From: Pohlia nutans
Lineage: Eukaryota > Streptophyta > Bryopsida > Bryales > Mniaceae
Assembly (NCBI GenBank): GCA_022496805.1
Contig: CM040094.1
Coordinates: 13,911,501 to 13,975,500 of the forward strand
DNA: 64,000 nucleotides
Direction of reading: 5' to 3'
Position numbers and translations under genes: made by a program. The notes under the pieces were generated by a model. The model did no database searches and was not told the DNA's origin. It worked only from the letters and a program-made list of their open reading frames with translations. Shown piece after piece: positions 21,940-32,850 of this stretch (positions within the stretch are counted from its first letter, which is position 1; every line of letters starts with the position of its first letter).

Positions 21940-24900
21940 CTACCGACACACTTTAGCGTCTGGGTAAAGTAAACCGTTGCTACATTCATTATACTTGGGC
22001 CCTGCCGCACAATGCTCATTTCTGGAGCACTTGCAATTGCCCTCCACCGCACACGATGCAGCATCGCTCACCGGAGAGCCTGCGATTCCAAGGATAGCAT
22101 CGGACCATTCACTGGAGAACAGTCCCTGCGGATCAAACTTCTGCTTCACAGCCAAAAACTTGGGCAAGTTCGGGTACTTCCTCCACGCACCATCAAACAC
22201 ACAGTTCCTGTTCTTTCCCCAATGCGGTCTCGCGCCGTACTTGTCGAACGCCAGCTGCTCGATTTCCTGGCATAGATTGAAAAATATATAAGGGCCGCTT
22301 CACAATATGGCCGTCCAAGTCGAGAGCCCGTGGGATTGAGAGTTCAAACTTTGTTGAGAGTCCAAAGAAATCTACTGAAAATAGACAATAAAATATAGTC
22401 TTCATTTTTTATGAAAAGAAATCGACGGCCTCTCGCCCATAGTTTGGGTTTCCATTCCCGTTCGACCCAAACTTCCTTTCGAGAGGTCGTCGCCTTATTC
22501 AAAAAGTACTGTCATCTAAGCATTTTGGAGAGCAATGGCCGTTGGACTTTAGCCTCTAGTGTGAAGGGTTGAGAGGCCGAACCCATGGTTTCTCGCAATT
22601 CGATTGGTGGAAATCCACGGCCTCTCGACTTTCAGCCATAGTGTGAAGCGGCCCTAAGTAATTAATGTGAATAAACATACATACAAATCATGCATGGAAG
22701 GTGACAGAGTTATGATTTCGATAAATTCACGCACCTGGAAGATGTCCATGTCGAGGCGCGCCGAAGTCGCGTCGTCGTCGCGTCCAGCGCGTGACCAGGC
22801 GAAGTCTAGCATGACGCTGTCCTCTTGAGCAGTCCCCATGTACGCCTCAGTCTTCTTCGCGAATCTATCATTCATATCAAGAAAAGAACGGCTCGATCGA
22901 TCAATATGAAGGGAAATTATACATACAAGAGAGTTGCCATGCAGACAGAGATCGAGGCAGTACCGGAAGAGGATCCCCGTGTAGAGATTCATGTCGCAGA
23001 GGGATCCGTTGGGTGCGAGGGCGCGGAGCGCTTTGACGTCGTCGATGAACGCGCCCACGTTACGAAGCGGGAGCACGGCGCCCGCTTCGAAGTACACGAG
23101 CGCGTGGATGCGCGGGTCCCATGAGCAGTAGAACAGCGGCTTCACGTCACTTTGGCATCCGCCCGCGCTCGCCATGATGCTTTGCTTCCCGATCACCGGG
23201 AACGGGAAAGGCCCCGGAAGATCCAGGTTTGGGATTCCTTCCGTCTTCTCAAACCCGTACGCTACGGATTGCTGTGTGCTCACTTGGGTGAACGCCAGCG
23301 CGCATTTCCCATCCCGGCTACCTGTCTTGTCCGCCACTTCCTCTGCAGTCACGCAACCACTGGTTTTGATCTCGGAATCCCAACACTGTTCACTACAAGA
23401 AAACTAGTCACTGCCATATGGAAAACTAGATGAAATTCAAGGACTGTAGTTGTACAAGTTGATCAAGTTGTCAGTATATATGCCAGTTGCAAATGAATTA
23501 CATATGGATCATTTTAACCCCTAAACGTCTGAACGTGCCATGGCGACCAGTAGAATAAAATGCGGTGTATTTTGGTTGTATTTAGAATGGATCCACACCT
23601 TTAATGGGTTTGACTCGGGTTTGAGTGCAGAAGAGAAGTTGAAATTTACATCAATGCGGTTCTAATGAGCTATTAAGATCCCAATTTAGAGTTTCTTGTT
23701 GGTAGTAAATCTCAATCATACGACAATGTATATACAGTCACTCCAAAAACTGAGTCTATGTTATGGACAAGCACTTCCAAAGCCTCTTGGGAAAAAAATA
23801 ATGAGATTTTTAGTGGATGTAGAATACGGATGAAAAAGATTCTCAAGTTTACTTTGACATGATGTCATGATGACATCATCATTTTCCAGAAGGTTTGAGT
23901 GACAGAGAGGAAAGCTTCGAGAGTGCATAGACTCAGTTTTTGAGGCCTTCCTTGCCACCTTCTTCGGTAGCTTGTTTGTTCTTGTTTCTTCGTGAAATTT
24001 GATAATTTTTTTTGTGGGTTTGTACTAGATTGTCTTGCACACTTCTTGTGATTTGTAGAAGTTGTAACAAAGGATGAGGCCGATTTCTAGAGACAAAGAA
24101 GCAAATATTGTAGCTTTGATAGAAAAAGGAAATAGTAGTAGAGAGATTGCAAGAAGCTTGGGTTTATCGCAATCTACAGTTAACAGAGTGAGAAAGCGTC
24201 ACTCTCACAACTTAAACTTGTCTAAAGGAGGTCGTCCTAAAGTCCTTACAGAGTGGGAAAAGCGGTATGCTTCACGTTTAGTAACTGTTGGAGGTTTAGA
24301 AACTGCAACAGAGGTTGCAATAGTGCTTAGAAGAGAGACAGGTGTAGAAATGTGTGATAATACCTTGAGGAATGCGTTGAGAGAACAAGGATTGTCTTCT
24401 TCTAGAAAAATTGAGAAGCCTTTTTTAAGCAAGAAGAACATCAAAGCAAGGTTTCAATTTGCTCAAAATTACAAAGATTGGACAGTGAGTGATTGGGAGA
24501 GGGTGGTATTTAGTGATGAAACCAGAATATGTCGTTTTGGCTTAGATGGAAGAGCTTGGTGTTGGATTGAAGACAAAGAAAACATTCCTGTACGTGCTGT
24601 TAGTCAAACTGTCAAACATGGTGGAGGCGGCATTATGCTTTGGAGTTGTTTGACTTCTAAAGGATTAGGGGCATTGCACAATATACAGGGGCGTTTAAAT
24701 GCTAGAGGCTACATTGGGATTTTAGAGCAAGATTTGTATTCTACATTGCGGGATTTGGAGTTCAATGTTGAGGAAGTTATTTTCCAACAGGACAATGCTA
24801 GTATTCATTCAGCAAAGATTGTTTCAGAGTGGTTTGGAAGGCAACCGTTTTGTGTCTTAGAGTGGCCTGCACAGTCCCCTGACCTTAATCCTATTGAAAA

Positions 24901-27900
24901 TGTATGGGCTTCACTCAAACGGCGATTGAATTCCTATTCTACTCCTCCTACTGGTATTCTTCAATTATGGGAGCGAGTGCAAGAAGTTTTCTTTTCTATT
25001 AGTATAGAAGAGTGTAAGAGATTGTATGCTAGCATGCCTGATCGAATTGCAGCTGTTTTGGCTGCAAAAGGGCGGTGGACAAAATTTTAAGCGACTTTTC
25101 AGGTGTAGTGCAAAAACCGAGTCTATATACATACTTTGCTTCAAGACCTTTCTTTACTTTGTTGTAATTGAAATCATTTTTTTTCCATTATGGTGTTGTG
25201 TAGTGCTTTATTCTCTACAATTTTGTTTTCTACAGCTTTTGATTTTGATCATCCGTGTTTGTGGCATTGTCATTTGAAGTTGTATGTTTCTTATATAGAC
25301 TCAGTTTTTGGAGTGACTGTACCATCCCCATGGGACATTTAAGGGTTAACCCCTAAAGGACTAACAATTCATGGTTTTAAAATGACAAATTCAATCGATG
25401 AAATTATATATGATTTATATATGATTTAGATGAGACCAACTTTCATATCACTGGAATTAGTGAAGAACATTACATATGTCGGTAAACACAATTTATAAAT
25501 TCAAACAAAAGAAACTCCATTATATTACGGTTCTTTTTTTTCCATTTCCCCACAAATGCTCAACTGGCAACTTATAGTATTTTGCTGAAACCAAAAATAT
25601 TCACATTCATCCATATCTTGGACCTAAAATCACTATTTTAAGTACTACTTTCATCCAAATCTGGCAATTTCATTATTTATTTATCAAGAATAATTGAAGT
25701 TTGGTTCTTTCATCCAAAAAAACTTTCAAATTACATACTGTTTGTAGCATGAGAAATAATTTTGTTGGTGGCGTTTAGGGGTTAATAATTAATACCATTA
25801 GTCCTGACGAGCTCCACTGCAGGCTGGACCTGCGACTGCATGCCGAGGTAATTGTTTCGGCCGTCGCCGGGCGTGGAAACCGAGACGCGGTTGTCGAGTT
25901 TGTACACCACTTGGCGCAACCCCGGGTACCACATCACTTCCCCGTATTGATACCCGTTCGCAATCTCCAGGATCTTGGCTCCCGTCAATCCGCTGTCCCC
26001 TTTCACACTCTGCATCGTCACGCTTCGTTTATACAGAGGTTCCGCTTGTAACGTCACGGTGGAGACAACGCCTGCAGCAGCCCATTCATTCTTCATGAAA
26101 CAGATGAAATTAAAGTGCTTTTTGTAAACTGGGACCGTCCAACAAAGAAACTGTACGTACTCAAGGTTACATGTATCGTGGTGTCAAATGGCGTAAGCAG
26201 AAATTTCATTTTTGCCAATGATAGACTCTAGAAGCTGAACAGATTAGAGCTTTCTTTCTGGTCAAAATGAAGCCAAGGAGCCAAAATGAGCCAAAAAGGA
26301 ACAAATCATATTGTGGCAATTTTAACGAATTCTCTGATCTCAACATAGTTTCTACACCTAATTAAGAAGTGGAATAAAATTTTAAGTCTTAAAATTGAAC
26401 ATGACTATACGAATCTAGTCTCGTACTAACAGTTTCCTTCTACACTACTAGGATCATACAAGTGGTCAGCAGAAGTGTTCGGACAAGACGCTTCTACTTC
26501 CAATATGAGCTAGTTTTCCTACATAACTCACATTCAAGTTGTAAAAATTTAAACATACAATCACATAGTTACAACAAACATGTAACATAACATTCATAAT
26601 CAAAAATGTCAATCAAGAAATCAATCAAAAATAAAACACATGATGTGGGTGTCCAATTCTTTATGCAAAAAGTGAAGTGGTTATCTATTTATATGGGAAA
26701 CAAAGCCATGAGCTACAAAATCAAGCTAAAAACTTGAATGTAGAATCATGATGACTACCTAAAAACTTGAATGTACAATCATAATGACTACCATCGTGTA
26801 TAGCCACCTTTTGCTTGATAAACATCTGCAGCTCTCTCAGGCATAGACATGATCAATTTCCTCACGGTATCAATCTCAATGCTATACCAAATTTCTTGCA
26901 ATTTCTCCCACAAATCCTTCTTGTTAGTGGGTTTCTTCTCCAACATTCTCATACGACGATCTACTTCATTCCAAAGGTGTTCTATAGGATTCAAGTCAGG
27001 AGATTGAGCCGGATGCCAAATTAGTTGAAACTTCTGTGCTAACAACCAATCTGTAACATACTTAGAAGTATGTTTGGGATCGTTGTCGTGCTGAAAAATA
27101 ACATTCTCTTCTCCTAAATCATGCATGTGTATAGTATTCATGAGCTCCATTTCCAAAATTTCCCGATACACAAACTTATCCATGTTCCCTTCTATAAGAC
27201 GAAGGTTGCCAACTCCCTCCCAAGTCATACATCCCCAAACCATAATGTTTCCACCCCCAAATTTGATAGTAGGTTGCACATGCTGATCTAAAAGATGCTC
27301 TCCTCTTCCTCCAACAATACTGCCTCCCATCTGAGCCAAACAAATTGAATTTTGACTCATCTGAAAAAATCACATAACTCCAATCCATCCAACTTGCATG
27401 CCTACACTTCTTTGCCCATGCATATCGACGTGCTTTGTGCTTTTTTTGACAAGAATGGCTTCTTAGTTTTCACTTGTGCTCTCAATCCCTGCCTCCGAAG
27501 ACATCTTCTAACTGTATCATCACTCAAATCCAATCCTTGAGATCGCATTTCTCTACCCACTGCTGCAGTTGTACCATTAGATGGTGCATTCAACAACCTT
27601 ACAACCTCACGATCACCACGTTCATCAAGAATTCGAGGTCTCCCTTGTAAAGGAGCATCTCTAAAATGACCTCTCATTGTAAACCTCCGCACAATAGCAT
27701 GGCAAGTGCTTCGAGAGATGCCTAAAACCGCTGAAATTTCAGAGTACGAATTCCCTCTCTCATGCATCTGAAGAACTAACTCACGTTCAGCAAGAGACCT
27801 TCTAGGAGCCATAGCTAATCAAGAGCAATCTTACTCAATCACAATGAATCATGAAATGCAAGAAGTCTCCATAAATACATGCTCATTCTCAAGATTTTTT

Positions 27901-30314
27901 AGATGCACAACTTGTGTGCATAATGAATTGGACACCCATGATTGACACATCATGAACTGCTGCCCTTGCAAGTGGCTCAATGTCAATGATGGTACTCTTT
28001 CTAGTTTACAAATGGCTCTTTAGTTATAATTAGCTGAAAAAATCAGCACCTACCTACCAAACTTGACAAGTGTTAGTACTAAACTGAGATTGTCATTACT
28101 GTCCAAACACTTTTGCTAACCACTGTATATAGTGTGCTACGTTTGTTAGCACCGTAGACAGTGGGGTACTTCAAGTAACATTGCAACAACATTTAGGAAC
28201 TATAATTATGTTGTTATATAGCTAATTAATGTATCCCCTTAGAACGTTGCTAACAGATACAGCGTATAATCCTAGTAGTAGTGCTAGTCTCACTTTTGAA
28301 AATAAGACACCTGTGTATATCAACCTGCTTAGAGAGACTGTGGCAACACCGGAAGCTTTCAAACTTTTAGCCCCGAGCTAAAACGGATGTGGGGCTAAAC
28401 CACAACGTTTAGCCCCGGATAAACCCGAGTTCTTGATGGACCATCCTTTTTAGCCCCAGCTAATTTGTGTTTTAGCCCTGGCTAGTGGTACAAAAAGAGG
28501 CTAAAAAAGGACCTAGTGGTACAAAAAATTAGCCCCCCATTTTTCACATAGTACTAAAGGAGGGCTAAAGAGGGGGTTAAACTGATCAAAGTTTCCAGTG
28601 CAAATGTTACATGTTGAGATTCGTAGAGAAATGTGGGAAATTATGCACGCATACAGATTCTCCACAGGAATCCGGCCAGTATGAGACCATGAAACAAAAA
28701 CAAGGGAAAGCCTTGAGTCCCTTGTAAGTAATTCACGAGCTCGCTCGCTCTCTACTGCGGAACTTGCAGATCGACGTACCTAGAACACCGAGGTGCACCT
28801 TGGCCGCGTTCAAATCCGGATCCCCAGCTGCAATCTCTTGCACTTTCGCAAACCCTTCGGCTGCGTTTCCTGGCGTGACGATCCTCATCCCCACCACGTA
28901 CTCGTGCACGGCGCCGCCTTTGCCCCACAGCGAGCTCCCGTGCACGCTGTAAGTTGCAAAAGGAGCACAATCATTTTAATCTTCCATGCAAGAATCATGT
29001 GTCAACTGGATTCCCCCGCGATCTCCAATGCAAAAGAAGAGACACACAGAAAGTTAAATACTTACGAATTGGCGATGGCGCCCGCCAGCGTGACGCCGTC
29101 AAAGAAGGGCGCCACGTTGATGGCAAGCGGCGGGACTTGGGTCGCAATGCCGTCCAACAACGCGCGCCAGGTGATTCCGCTCTGCGCCGTCCCGGTGTTG
29201 GCCACTCTGTCGACGGTGAGAATGCGGTTGTAGTTCCGGGAGCTGATGATCACCCCGGAATCAGAACCCGGGCACGCCCCTTTCGGAATGCTGTGGCCGT
29301 ACATTGTGGCCACTTTAATCTTCTGGTTCGCTTGCACGGCGTCCGCGACCGCCGTCACGATCTCCGCTTCCGTGGTTGGGTACACCACCTTCGCTGCCTG
29401 CATTCATTCATCAGTCAATCAATCTCATCACAACCAGTTGCAGACCGGGATCGATCTCAGACTGACGCTGCAAGAGAATCAGTGAGCACTGGCCAATCAC
29501 AACATTCGAAGTACATGAGAACAAAGGATTAGTCCATGCTTATATAGGCAACGCGAAACTGACAACAATCAGATAGATAGATAGATAGAAACTCTGGTCC
29601 TCTTGCGAGGCGTGAATATAGTGTCTGTTAGTCTTGACAATGAGCCAATGCCCACCGGGCAAAGGGACATTGGTACAAGACTATTCTCCCCTTCTTTTTC
29701 AGAGTCTCAACGAGGGTCCGTTTTTGCTCTAATGCTTTCTTGCACTTTAATTTCATGGCTCTCATCTTTCAAAGTTGAGAGGATTGAAGAGTAGAATTAT
29801 TTTACAAGTAGTTTCTCTACAGTGCTACTACAATGTAAAGGGTGTACGTGGTCCAGCAAGCTATGAAGGATGCTATGTCAAGCACCCAATGGCATGACAA
29901 CAATCAATTCAATATGGTATCCTTCTCCAAGTGAGCTATTCCTCGAGAAATGGACACTGCAAGAGAATCACAATCAAGAGTACCCAAAGGACTAGTCAAT
30001 GTTACCATGTTGAATCGATTGAATGCAAAGTGGAAGAGATGGAAACACTTCGGTGTCCAGAACCAGACTGCGAATGGTGTGAGCATCCTTGATGGAATGC
30101 ATCAAATACTCACGGCCAGCGGCTACATTCAAATGGCTTGAAGTACGTACCTTGCACGGAACTCTGTCGTTCCAGAGCTTGTAGGCGTTGTTGAGCGTGC
30201 ATCCTGAGGCGCCGGGCTGCATTGCTCCGGCGCTTCGGCGGGGACAGCGCTCACTGTCATCAAAGTGCTCACCAGCGCCAACAGGAACCACCAGCTCCAC
30301 GCTCCGCCCGCCAT
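21940..30314 (-). CDS. L-gulonolactone oxidase-like FAD enzyme, frame broken in exon 1
   Basis: Seven exons on the minus strand: 30151-30314, 29066-29397, 28780-28946, 25796-26071, 22964-23392, 22735-22864 and 21940-22266. Plant members oxidise aldonolactones in ascorbate synthesis or act as secreted FAD oxidases. Seen: a signal peptide ([16 protein letters not shown]), [18 protein letters not shown], the FAD-domain [37 protein letters not shown], the C-terminal GARPHWGK motif and a Cys-rich tail ([15 protein letters not shown]). Exon 1 is broken: the signal peptide and the GCTLNN segment are in different frames, one base out. The exon 4/5 junction also conflicts in phase with the best donor at 25795; donor 25808 with acceptor before 23385 keeps frame but looks weaker. 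It is a decaying gene or carries sequence errors. Confidence 0.75.
22292..22654. mobile_element. Tourist-like MITE in oxidase intron 6
   Basis: Ends GGGCCGCTTCACAATATGG and CCATAGTGTGAAGCGGCCC with TAA on both sides. The 3-bp TAA duplication and GGG start are typical of PIF/Harbinger-Tourist MITEs. Confidence 0.7.
23735..25319 (+). mobile_element. Complete Tc1 (DD34E) transposon
   Basis: The 1585 bp element has 25-bp perfect inverted ends starting CAGTCACTCCAAAAACTGAG, flanked by TA at 23733-23734 and 25320-25321. Each end also has an inner, inverted copy of the ACTGAGTCTAT core (about 23926 and 25108), so the ends resemble an IR/DR arrangement. It encodes one intact transposase. It lies in intron 4 of the oxidase gene, on the opposite strand. 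Confidence 0.9.
24074..25090 (+). CDS. Tc1-family transposase, intact
   Basis: The frame of 338 codons equals a full-length Tc1 transposase. Residues 1-105 hold two helix-turn-helix units ([20 protein letters not shown] is the first) joined by a GRP-type hook (KGGRPKV, 51-57). The catalytic domain has D148 (VVFSDET), D240 (FQQDNASIH) and E275 (NPIENVW). There are 34 residues between the last two, the Tc1 DD34E signature, not the DD39D of usual plant mariners. A glycine-rich [10 protein letters not shown] box is also present. The enzyme cuts the element ends and inserts at TA. No stop or frameshift is seen, so it may be active or recently arrived. A single frame without introns suits an element of animal or fungal origin, which is inference. 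Confidence 0.92.
   Translation: MRPISRDKEANIVALIEKGNSSREIARSLGLSQSTVNRVRKRHSHNLNLSKGGRPKVLTEWEKRYASRLVTVGGLETATEVAIVLRRETGVEMCDNTLRNALREQGLSSSRKIEKPFLSKKNIKARFQFAQNYKDWTVSDWERVVFSDETRICRFGLDGRAWCWIEDKENIPVRAVSQTVKHGGGGIMLWSCLTSKGLGALHNIQGRLNARGYIGILEQDLYSTLRDLEFNVEEVIFQQDNASIHSAKIVSEWFGRQPFCVLEWPAQSPDLNPIENVWASLKRRLNSYSTPPTGILQLWERVQEVFFSISIEECKRLYASMPDRIAAVLAAKGRWTKF
25346..25785. mobile_element. TTAA MITE next to oxidase exon 4
   Basis: Begins TTAACCCCTAAAGGACTAAC and ends GGTGGCGTTTAGGGGTTAA. It shares TTAA 25346-25349 with the split element before it. Its right TTAA lies about 10 bp from the splice donor of exon 4. Confidence 0.75.
26459..28125 (-). mobile_element. Decayed Tc1 (DD34E) transposon
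   Basis: The right end CAGTGGTTAGCAAAAGTGTT (inverse of 28125-28106) matches the left end CAAGTGGTCAGCAGAAGTG with a few changes. TA lies at 26457-26458 and 28126-28127. The element is 1667 bp, sits in intron 3 of the oxidase gene and holds a broken transposase. It belongs to a family different from the 23735 element. Confidence 0.8.
26788..27812 (-). pseudogene. Tc1-family transposase pseudogene
   Basis: Three minus-strand frames (27812-27402, 27388-27176, 27360-26788) cover one transposase in order. The first holds two helix-turn-helix units with [11 protein letters not shown], the second the first catalytic Asp ([13 protein letters not shown]), the third [10 protein letters not shown] and NPIEHLW with 34 residues between Asp and Glu. 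At least two frameshifts separate these blocks near 27400 and 27300. All three catalytic residues survive, so inactivation is by frame loss and may be fairly recent. The last residues GGYTRW match the KGRWTKF end of the intact copy in position. Confidence 0.85.
28347..28600. mobile_element. CACTA-like MITE in oxidase intron 3
   Basis: Starts CACCGGAAGCTTTCA and ends TGATCAAAGTTTCCAGTG, imperfect inverse copies, with CAA on both sides. CAC/GTG ends and a 3-bp duplication suggest the CACTA superfamily. The interior is rich in TTAGCCCC repeats in both orientations. Confidence 0.5.
29612..29700 (+). repeat. Dispersed repeat with a peptide-like frame
   Basis: GTGTCTGTTAGTCTTGACAA...GAGCCAATGCCCACCGG is repeated on the opposite strand at 55800-55870. 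Both encode VSV.LD.EPMPTG. It is probably a remnant of a mobile element; the type is not known. Confidence 0.5.
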
Positions 30315-30880
30315 AGATTTGTCAAATCGCTGGTGCAACTATGGATCAAATTCTCTCAAATTAAGTCCATCATCGTTGTTCAATCTCTGGAAACTCACAT
30401 CTGTTGAATCACTGGTTCTGTCAGTTTAGTTCAGAGTTGATTTCTGTCCTTGTTCCTCAGGATCGAAAGTGAAGCGAAGAAATGTGCACTAGTTTTGTAA
30501 AGCTCCAGAAATGCTACGGCTACAGTGTTGTAGTGGATTTGTCAGTTACCAGAGAAGACTTGAATGCCGGTGGTTGTGAAGTTGCCGAAAGTGAAGGTTG
30601 CTGGGCTTCCGGAGAACTCGCTTTGGGTTTGGCTAATCACGGCTCTAAGGAAGAAACTTTGGCTTCATAACATTCAGTAGTCTTCAAGAGGGGTGCCTTT
30701 TTGTTTCATCCACCTTAATAGAGTGAGCAGTGATTTGTATTTGAATGGACTGTCCATTGAATCAAATAAATAATTATAGAACACTATTGAATGTGATTGA
30801 GAAGTGCTTTGAGTTCTTGTGCACCATGGTTGATTGCTCTTGCTTAATGCCACATGTCCTCGTAGCTACTAATGTGATGA

Positions 30881-30931
30881 GGAATATCCCACATCATTTC
30901 ATTCGGGGGATGAAATGATGTGGGATATTCC
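30881..30931. repeat. Perfect 22-bp stem hairpin
   Basis: Arms at 30881-30902 and 30910-30931 are exact inverse copies (GGAATATCCCACATCATTTC plus two bases) around a 7-nt loop TCGGGGG. It lies about 570 bp upstream of the oxidase start. Confidence 0.8.
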
Positions 30932-31011
30932 ACATCAATTTGTCAGAGAAAGGCAGCAGTAACCAAGGCTACTGAATGTTATGTTACACGCGAGTTGCAT
31001 GAGAGTCTCAG

Positions 31012-31560
31012 TTAACCCTTTAAGGTCCCAATTCAACTATGTTTTCAAAGATGCACTATAAAATGTTTGATAAAACCCTAAAATGGAGTAGATGTACAAA
31101 GAAAACTTGTAAATGTCAATATAAAGATCACATCTGTACGGTTGGATGCATCATATTTTTTTATTAAAAGTTTTTATTTATTTTTGAAAGGTATTCTTTT
31201 GAAATTCAATTAAAAATCCCAAATCAACACAAAAAAATTTCAAAAAATTGTGATGAAATTGGAATAACATGCCCTACGAGATGGTATGGTTTCCATTATT
31301 TGATTCTAACTATTTTGAAAAATCATGTTTGAGGTCTCACTTTTTGAACTAAGAATGAAACTTGACATAAATCGATTGTGCTATTTTAACAAAAATAATA
31401 ATAACCTATTTTGAAGATCCAAACCGTTCAAAGAATAGTGAACTTGCACAAGAACCAAGATTAATTTTGGTGGATGAAGATTCTCAAATCTGGATGAGAT
31501 CCGAACATGTTGAATCTGTTCGTCGTCTAGTATATGGACGACAGCGCGTTCAAGGGTTAA
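31012..31560. mobile_element. TTAA MITE with hairpin end
   Basis: Begins TTAACCCTTTAAGGTCCC and ends GCGCGTTCAAGGGTTAA. A GTCGTCT/GGACGAC stem around AGTATAT lies at 31529-31549. It is the inverse relative of 2175-3631 and 33959-34508. Confidence 0.7.
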
Positions 31561-31639
31561 GTTAATGCCTTTGTTCAAAATTCAGGTGATATTTCTGACT
31601 TCTGTCAACTGAATGGCGTAAAAATCCTGTCCAATAGTT

Positions 31640-32229
31640 TTAACCCTTGAAGGAATTGACGATTTGAGAAATATTTTATATTATTTGGAGGAATATTTTG
31701 GAATTGATATACGATTGAAAGTTGGAGATTTCTAATTTAAAATTCCATTCAGATGGTTGGATTCAACAATATAATTTGAAAATTAAGATTAAAATTTCCT
31801 TCCACAAACAAAAATTAACATCTCTTTTTGAGTTAAAGTTGTTGAAATGAATTTGAAGTGAGATACTCTTGACATGGTGATTTTTTGAATTTTTGTGTTC
31901 CTAAGATCTATGACCTCATTTTTGCAAGGTCACTTAATTTTGGACTAAAGTCAATGCAATTTTGACTTGGTCAAAATTTGATCTACTCCTACATTTGTAA
32001 TTCTAAAAATAAATAAAAATTGAACCAAGATCTTCGAATGTTTTGGTGAATCTCTACAACATGAAATGAGGCATAATTTTTTTTTCAAATCATCCCTTTT
32101 CTAATCGTTACACATGAAGCTAACGACTTCCCATATAAACGTTTATAGTAAAATAACCACACTACAAAAAATGCACAATAAATGAGAAAACGGAGTTTGA
32201 TTTCATGCATCATTCACATTAGGGGTTAA
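31640..32229. mobile_element. TTAA-flanked MITE
   Basis: Begins TTAACCCTTGAAGGAATTG and ends CACATTAGGGGTTAA. Interior segments (TGAATCTCTACAACATGAAATGAGGCATAA in part) match the 9346 and 40988 elements. Confidence 0.55.
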
Positions 32230-32450
32230 GCTAAGTAGTTTTTATCATTGATTTTGGGTTAAGCTAAGTAGTGCTCTTTGCCTACACAAAGGTAAACCAA
32301 CTTTTTTAAGTTATCTAGAATATGTATTCAATATATTGAGATAAAATAGAAGGTAGAAATTTTAAAATGGTTGTACATAGGTAGATCTACTATTGCACTG
32401 ACAGACCAATTTTTGTTATTAAAATTTGAAACTAAAAATCAAATATATTA

Positions 32451-32850
32451 GAGAAATTCGTAAAGTCCTGAAATCTCAAGCTTCCGGTACTGCGTCAGTA
32501 AAGATTCTGGCTCACAGGACATTAAAAGTAAGAGTGTCGGGTTCCAAAAATAAAACCGGATGAGTTATATTTCCGGTAAGTAAAGTAGGGTGGGTGAGTT
32601 TGCTCCCGTGTCAAGGGACGCCACCGAGTATGCGGCCGGGGCCCACCCATTAATGCACCACAAGGTTGAATAATAGTAGCCGCCAAGGTTTGAGCCTTGG
32701 ACCTCATGGCCCCCACGAGAGCCTTACGGTCCTATTCCTAGGCCGGCACACCACTCTTGGGCTTGTGTGAGGAGCTTTTCGGCTATCTCAAATATATTGG
32801 ATACAGGATGCATCTCTGGATAACTGATCCAGAGAGTTTGCGAATTTCTC
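32451..32850. mobile_element. TA-flanked MITE
   Basis: Ends GAGAAATTCGTAAA and TTTGCGAATTTCTC with TA on both sides, 400 bp. The interior is GC-richer than its surroundings (32600-32760) and has no coding region. Confidence 0.65.

Larger units (their letters stand above)
23514..25349. mobile_element. TTAA MITE split by a Tc1 transposon
   Basis: Begins TTAACCCCTAAACGTCTGAA and ends CCATGGGACATTTAAGGGTTAA in substance. The two flanking pieces join to match the element at 1956-2178. The Tc1 at 23735-25319 sits in it at a TA. Confidence 0.8.

Noticed and set aside
28954..29532. 192-codon plus-strand frame
   Set aside because: Antisense of oxidase exon 2, which has clear protein homology on the minus strand.
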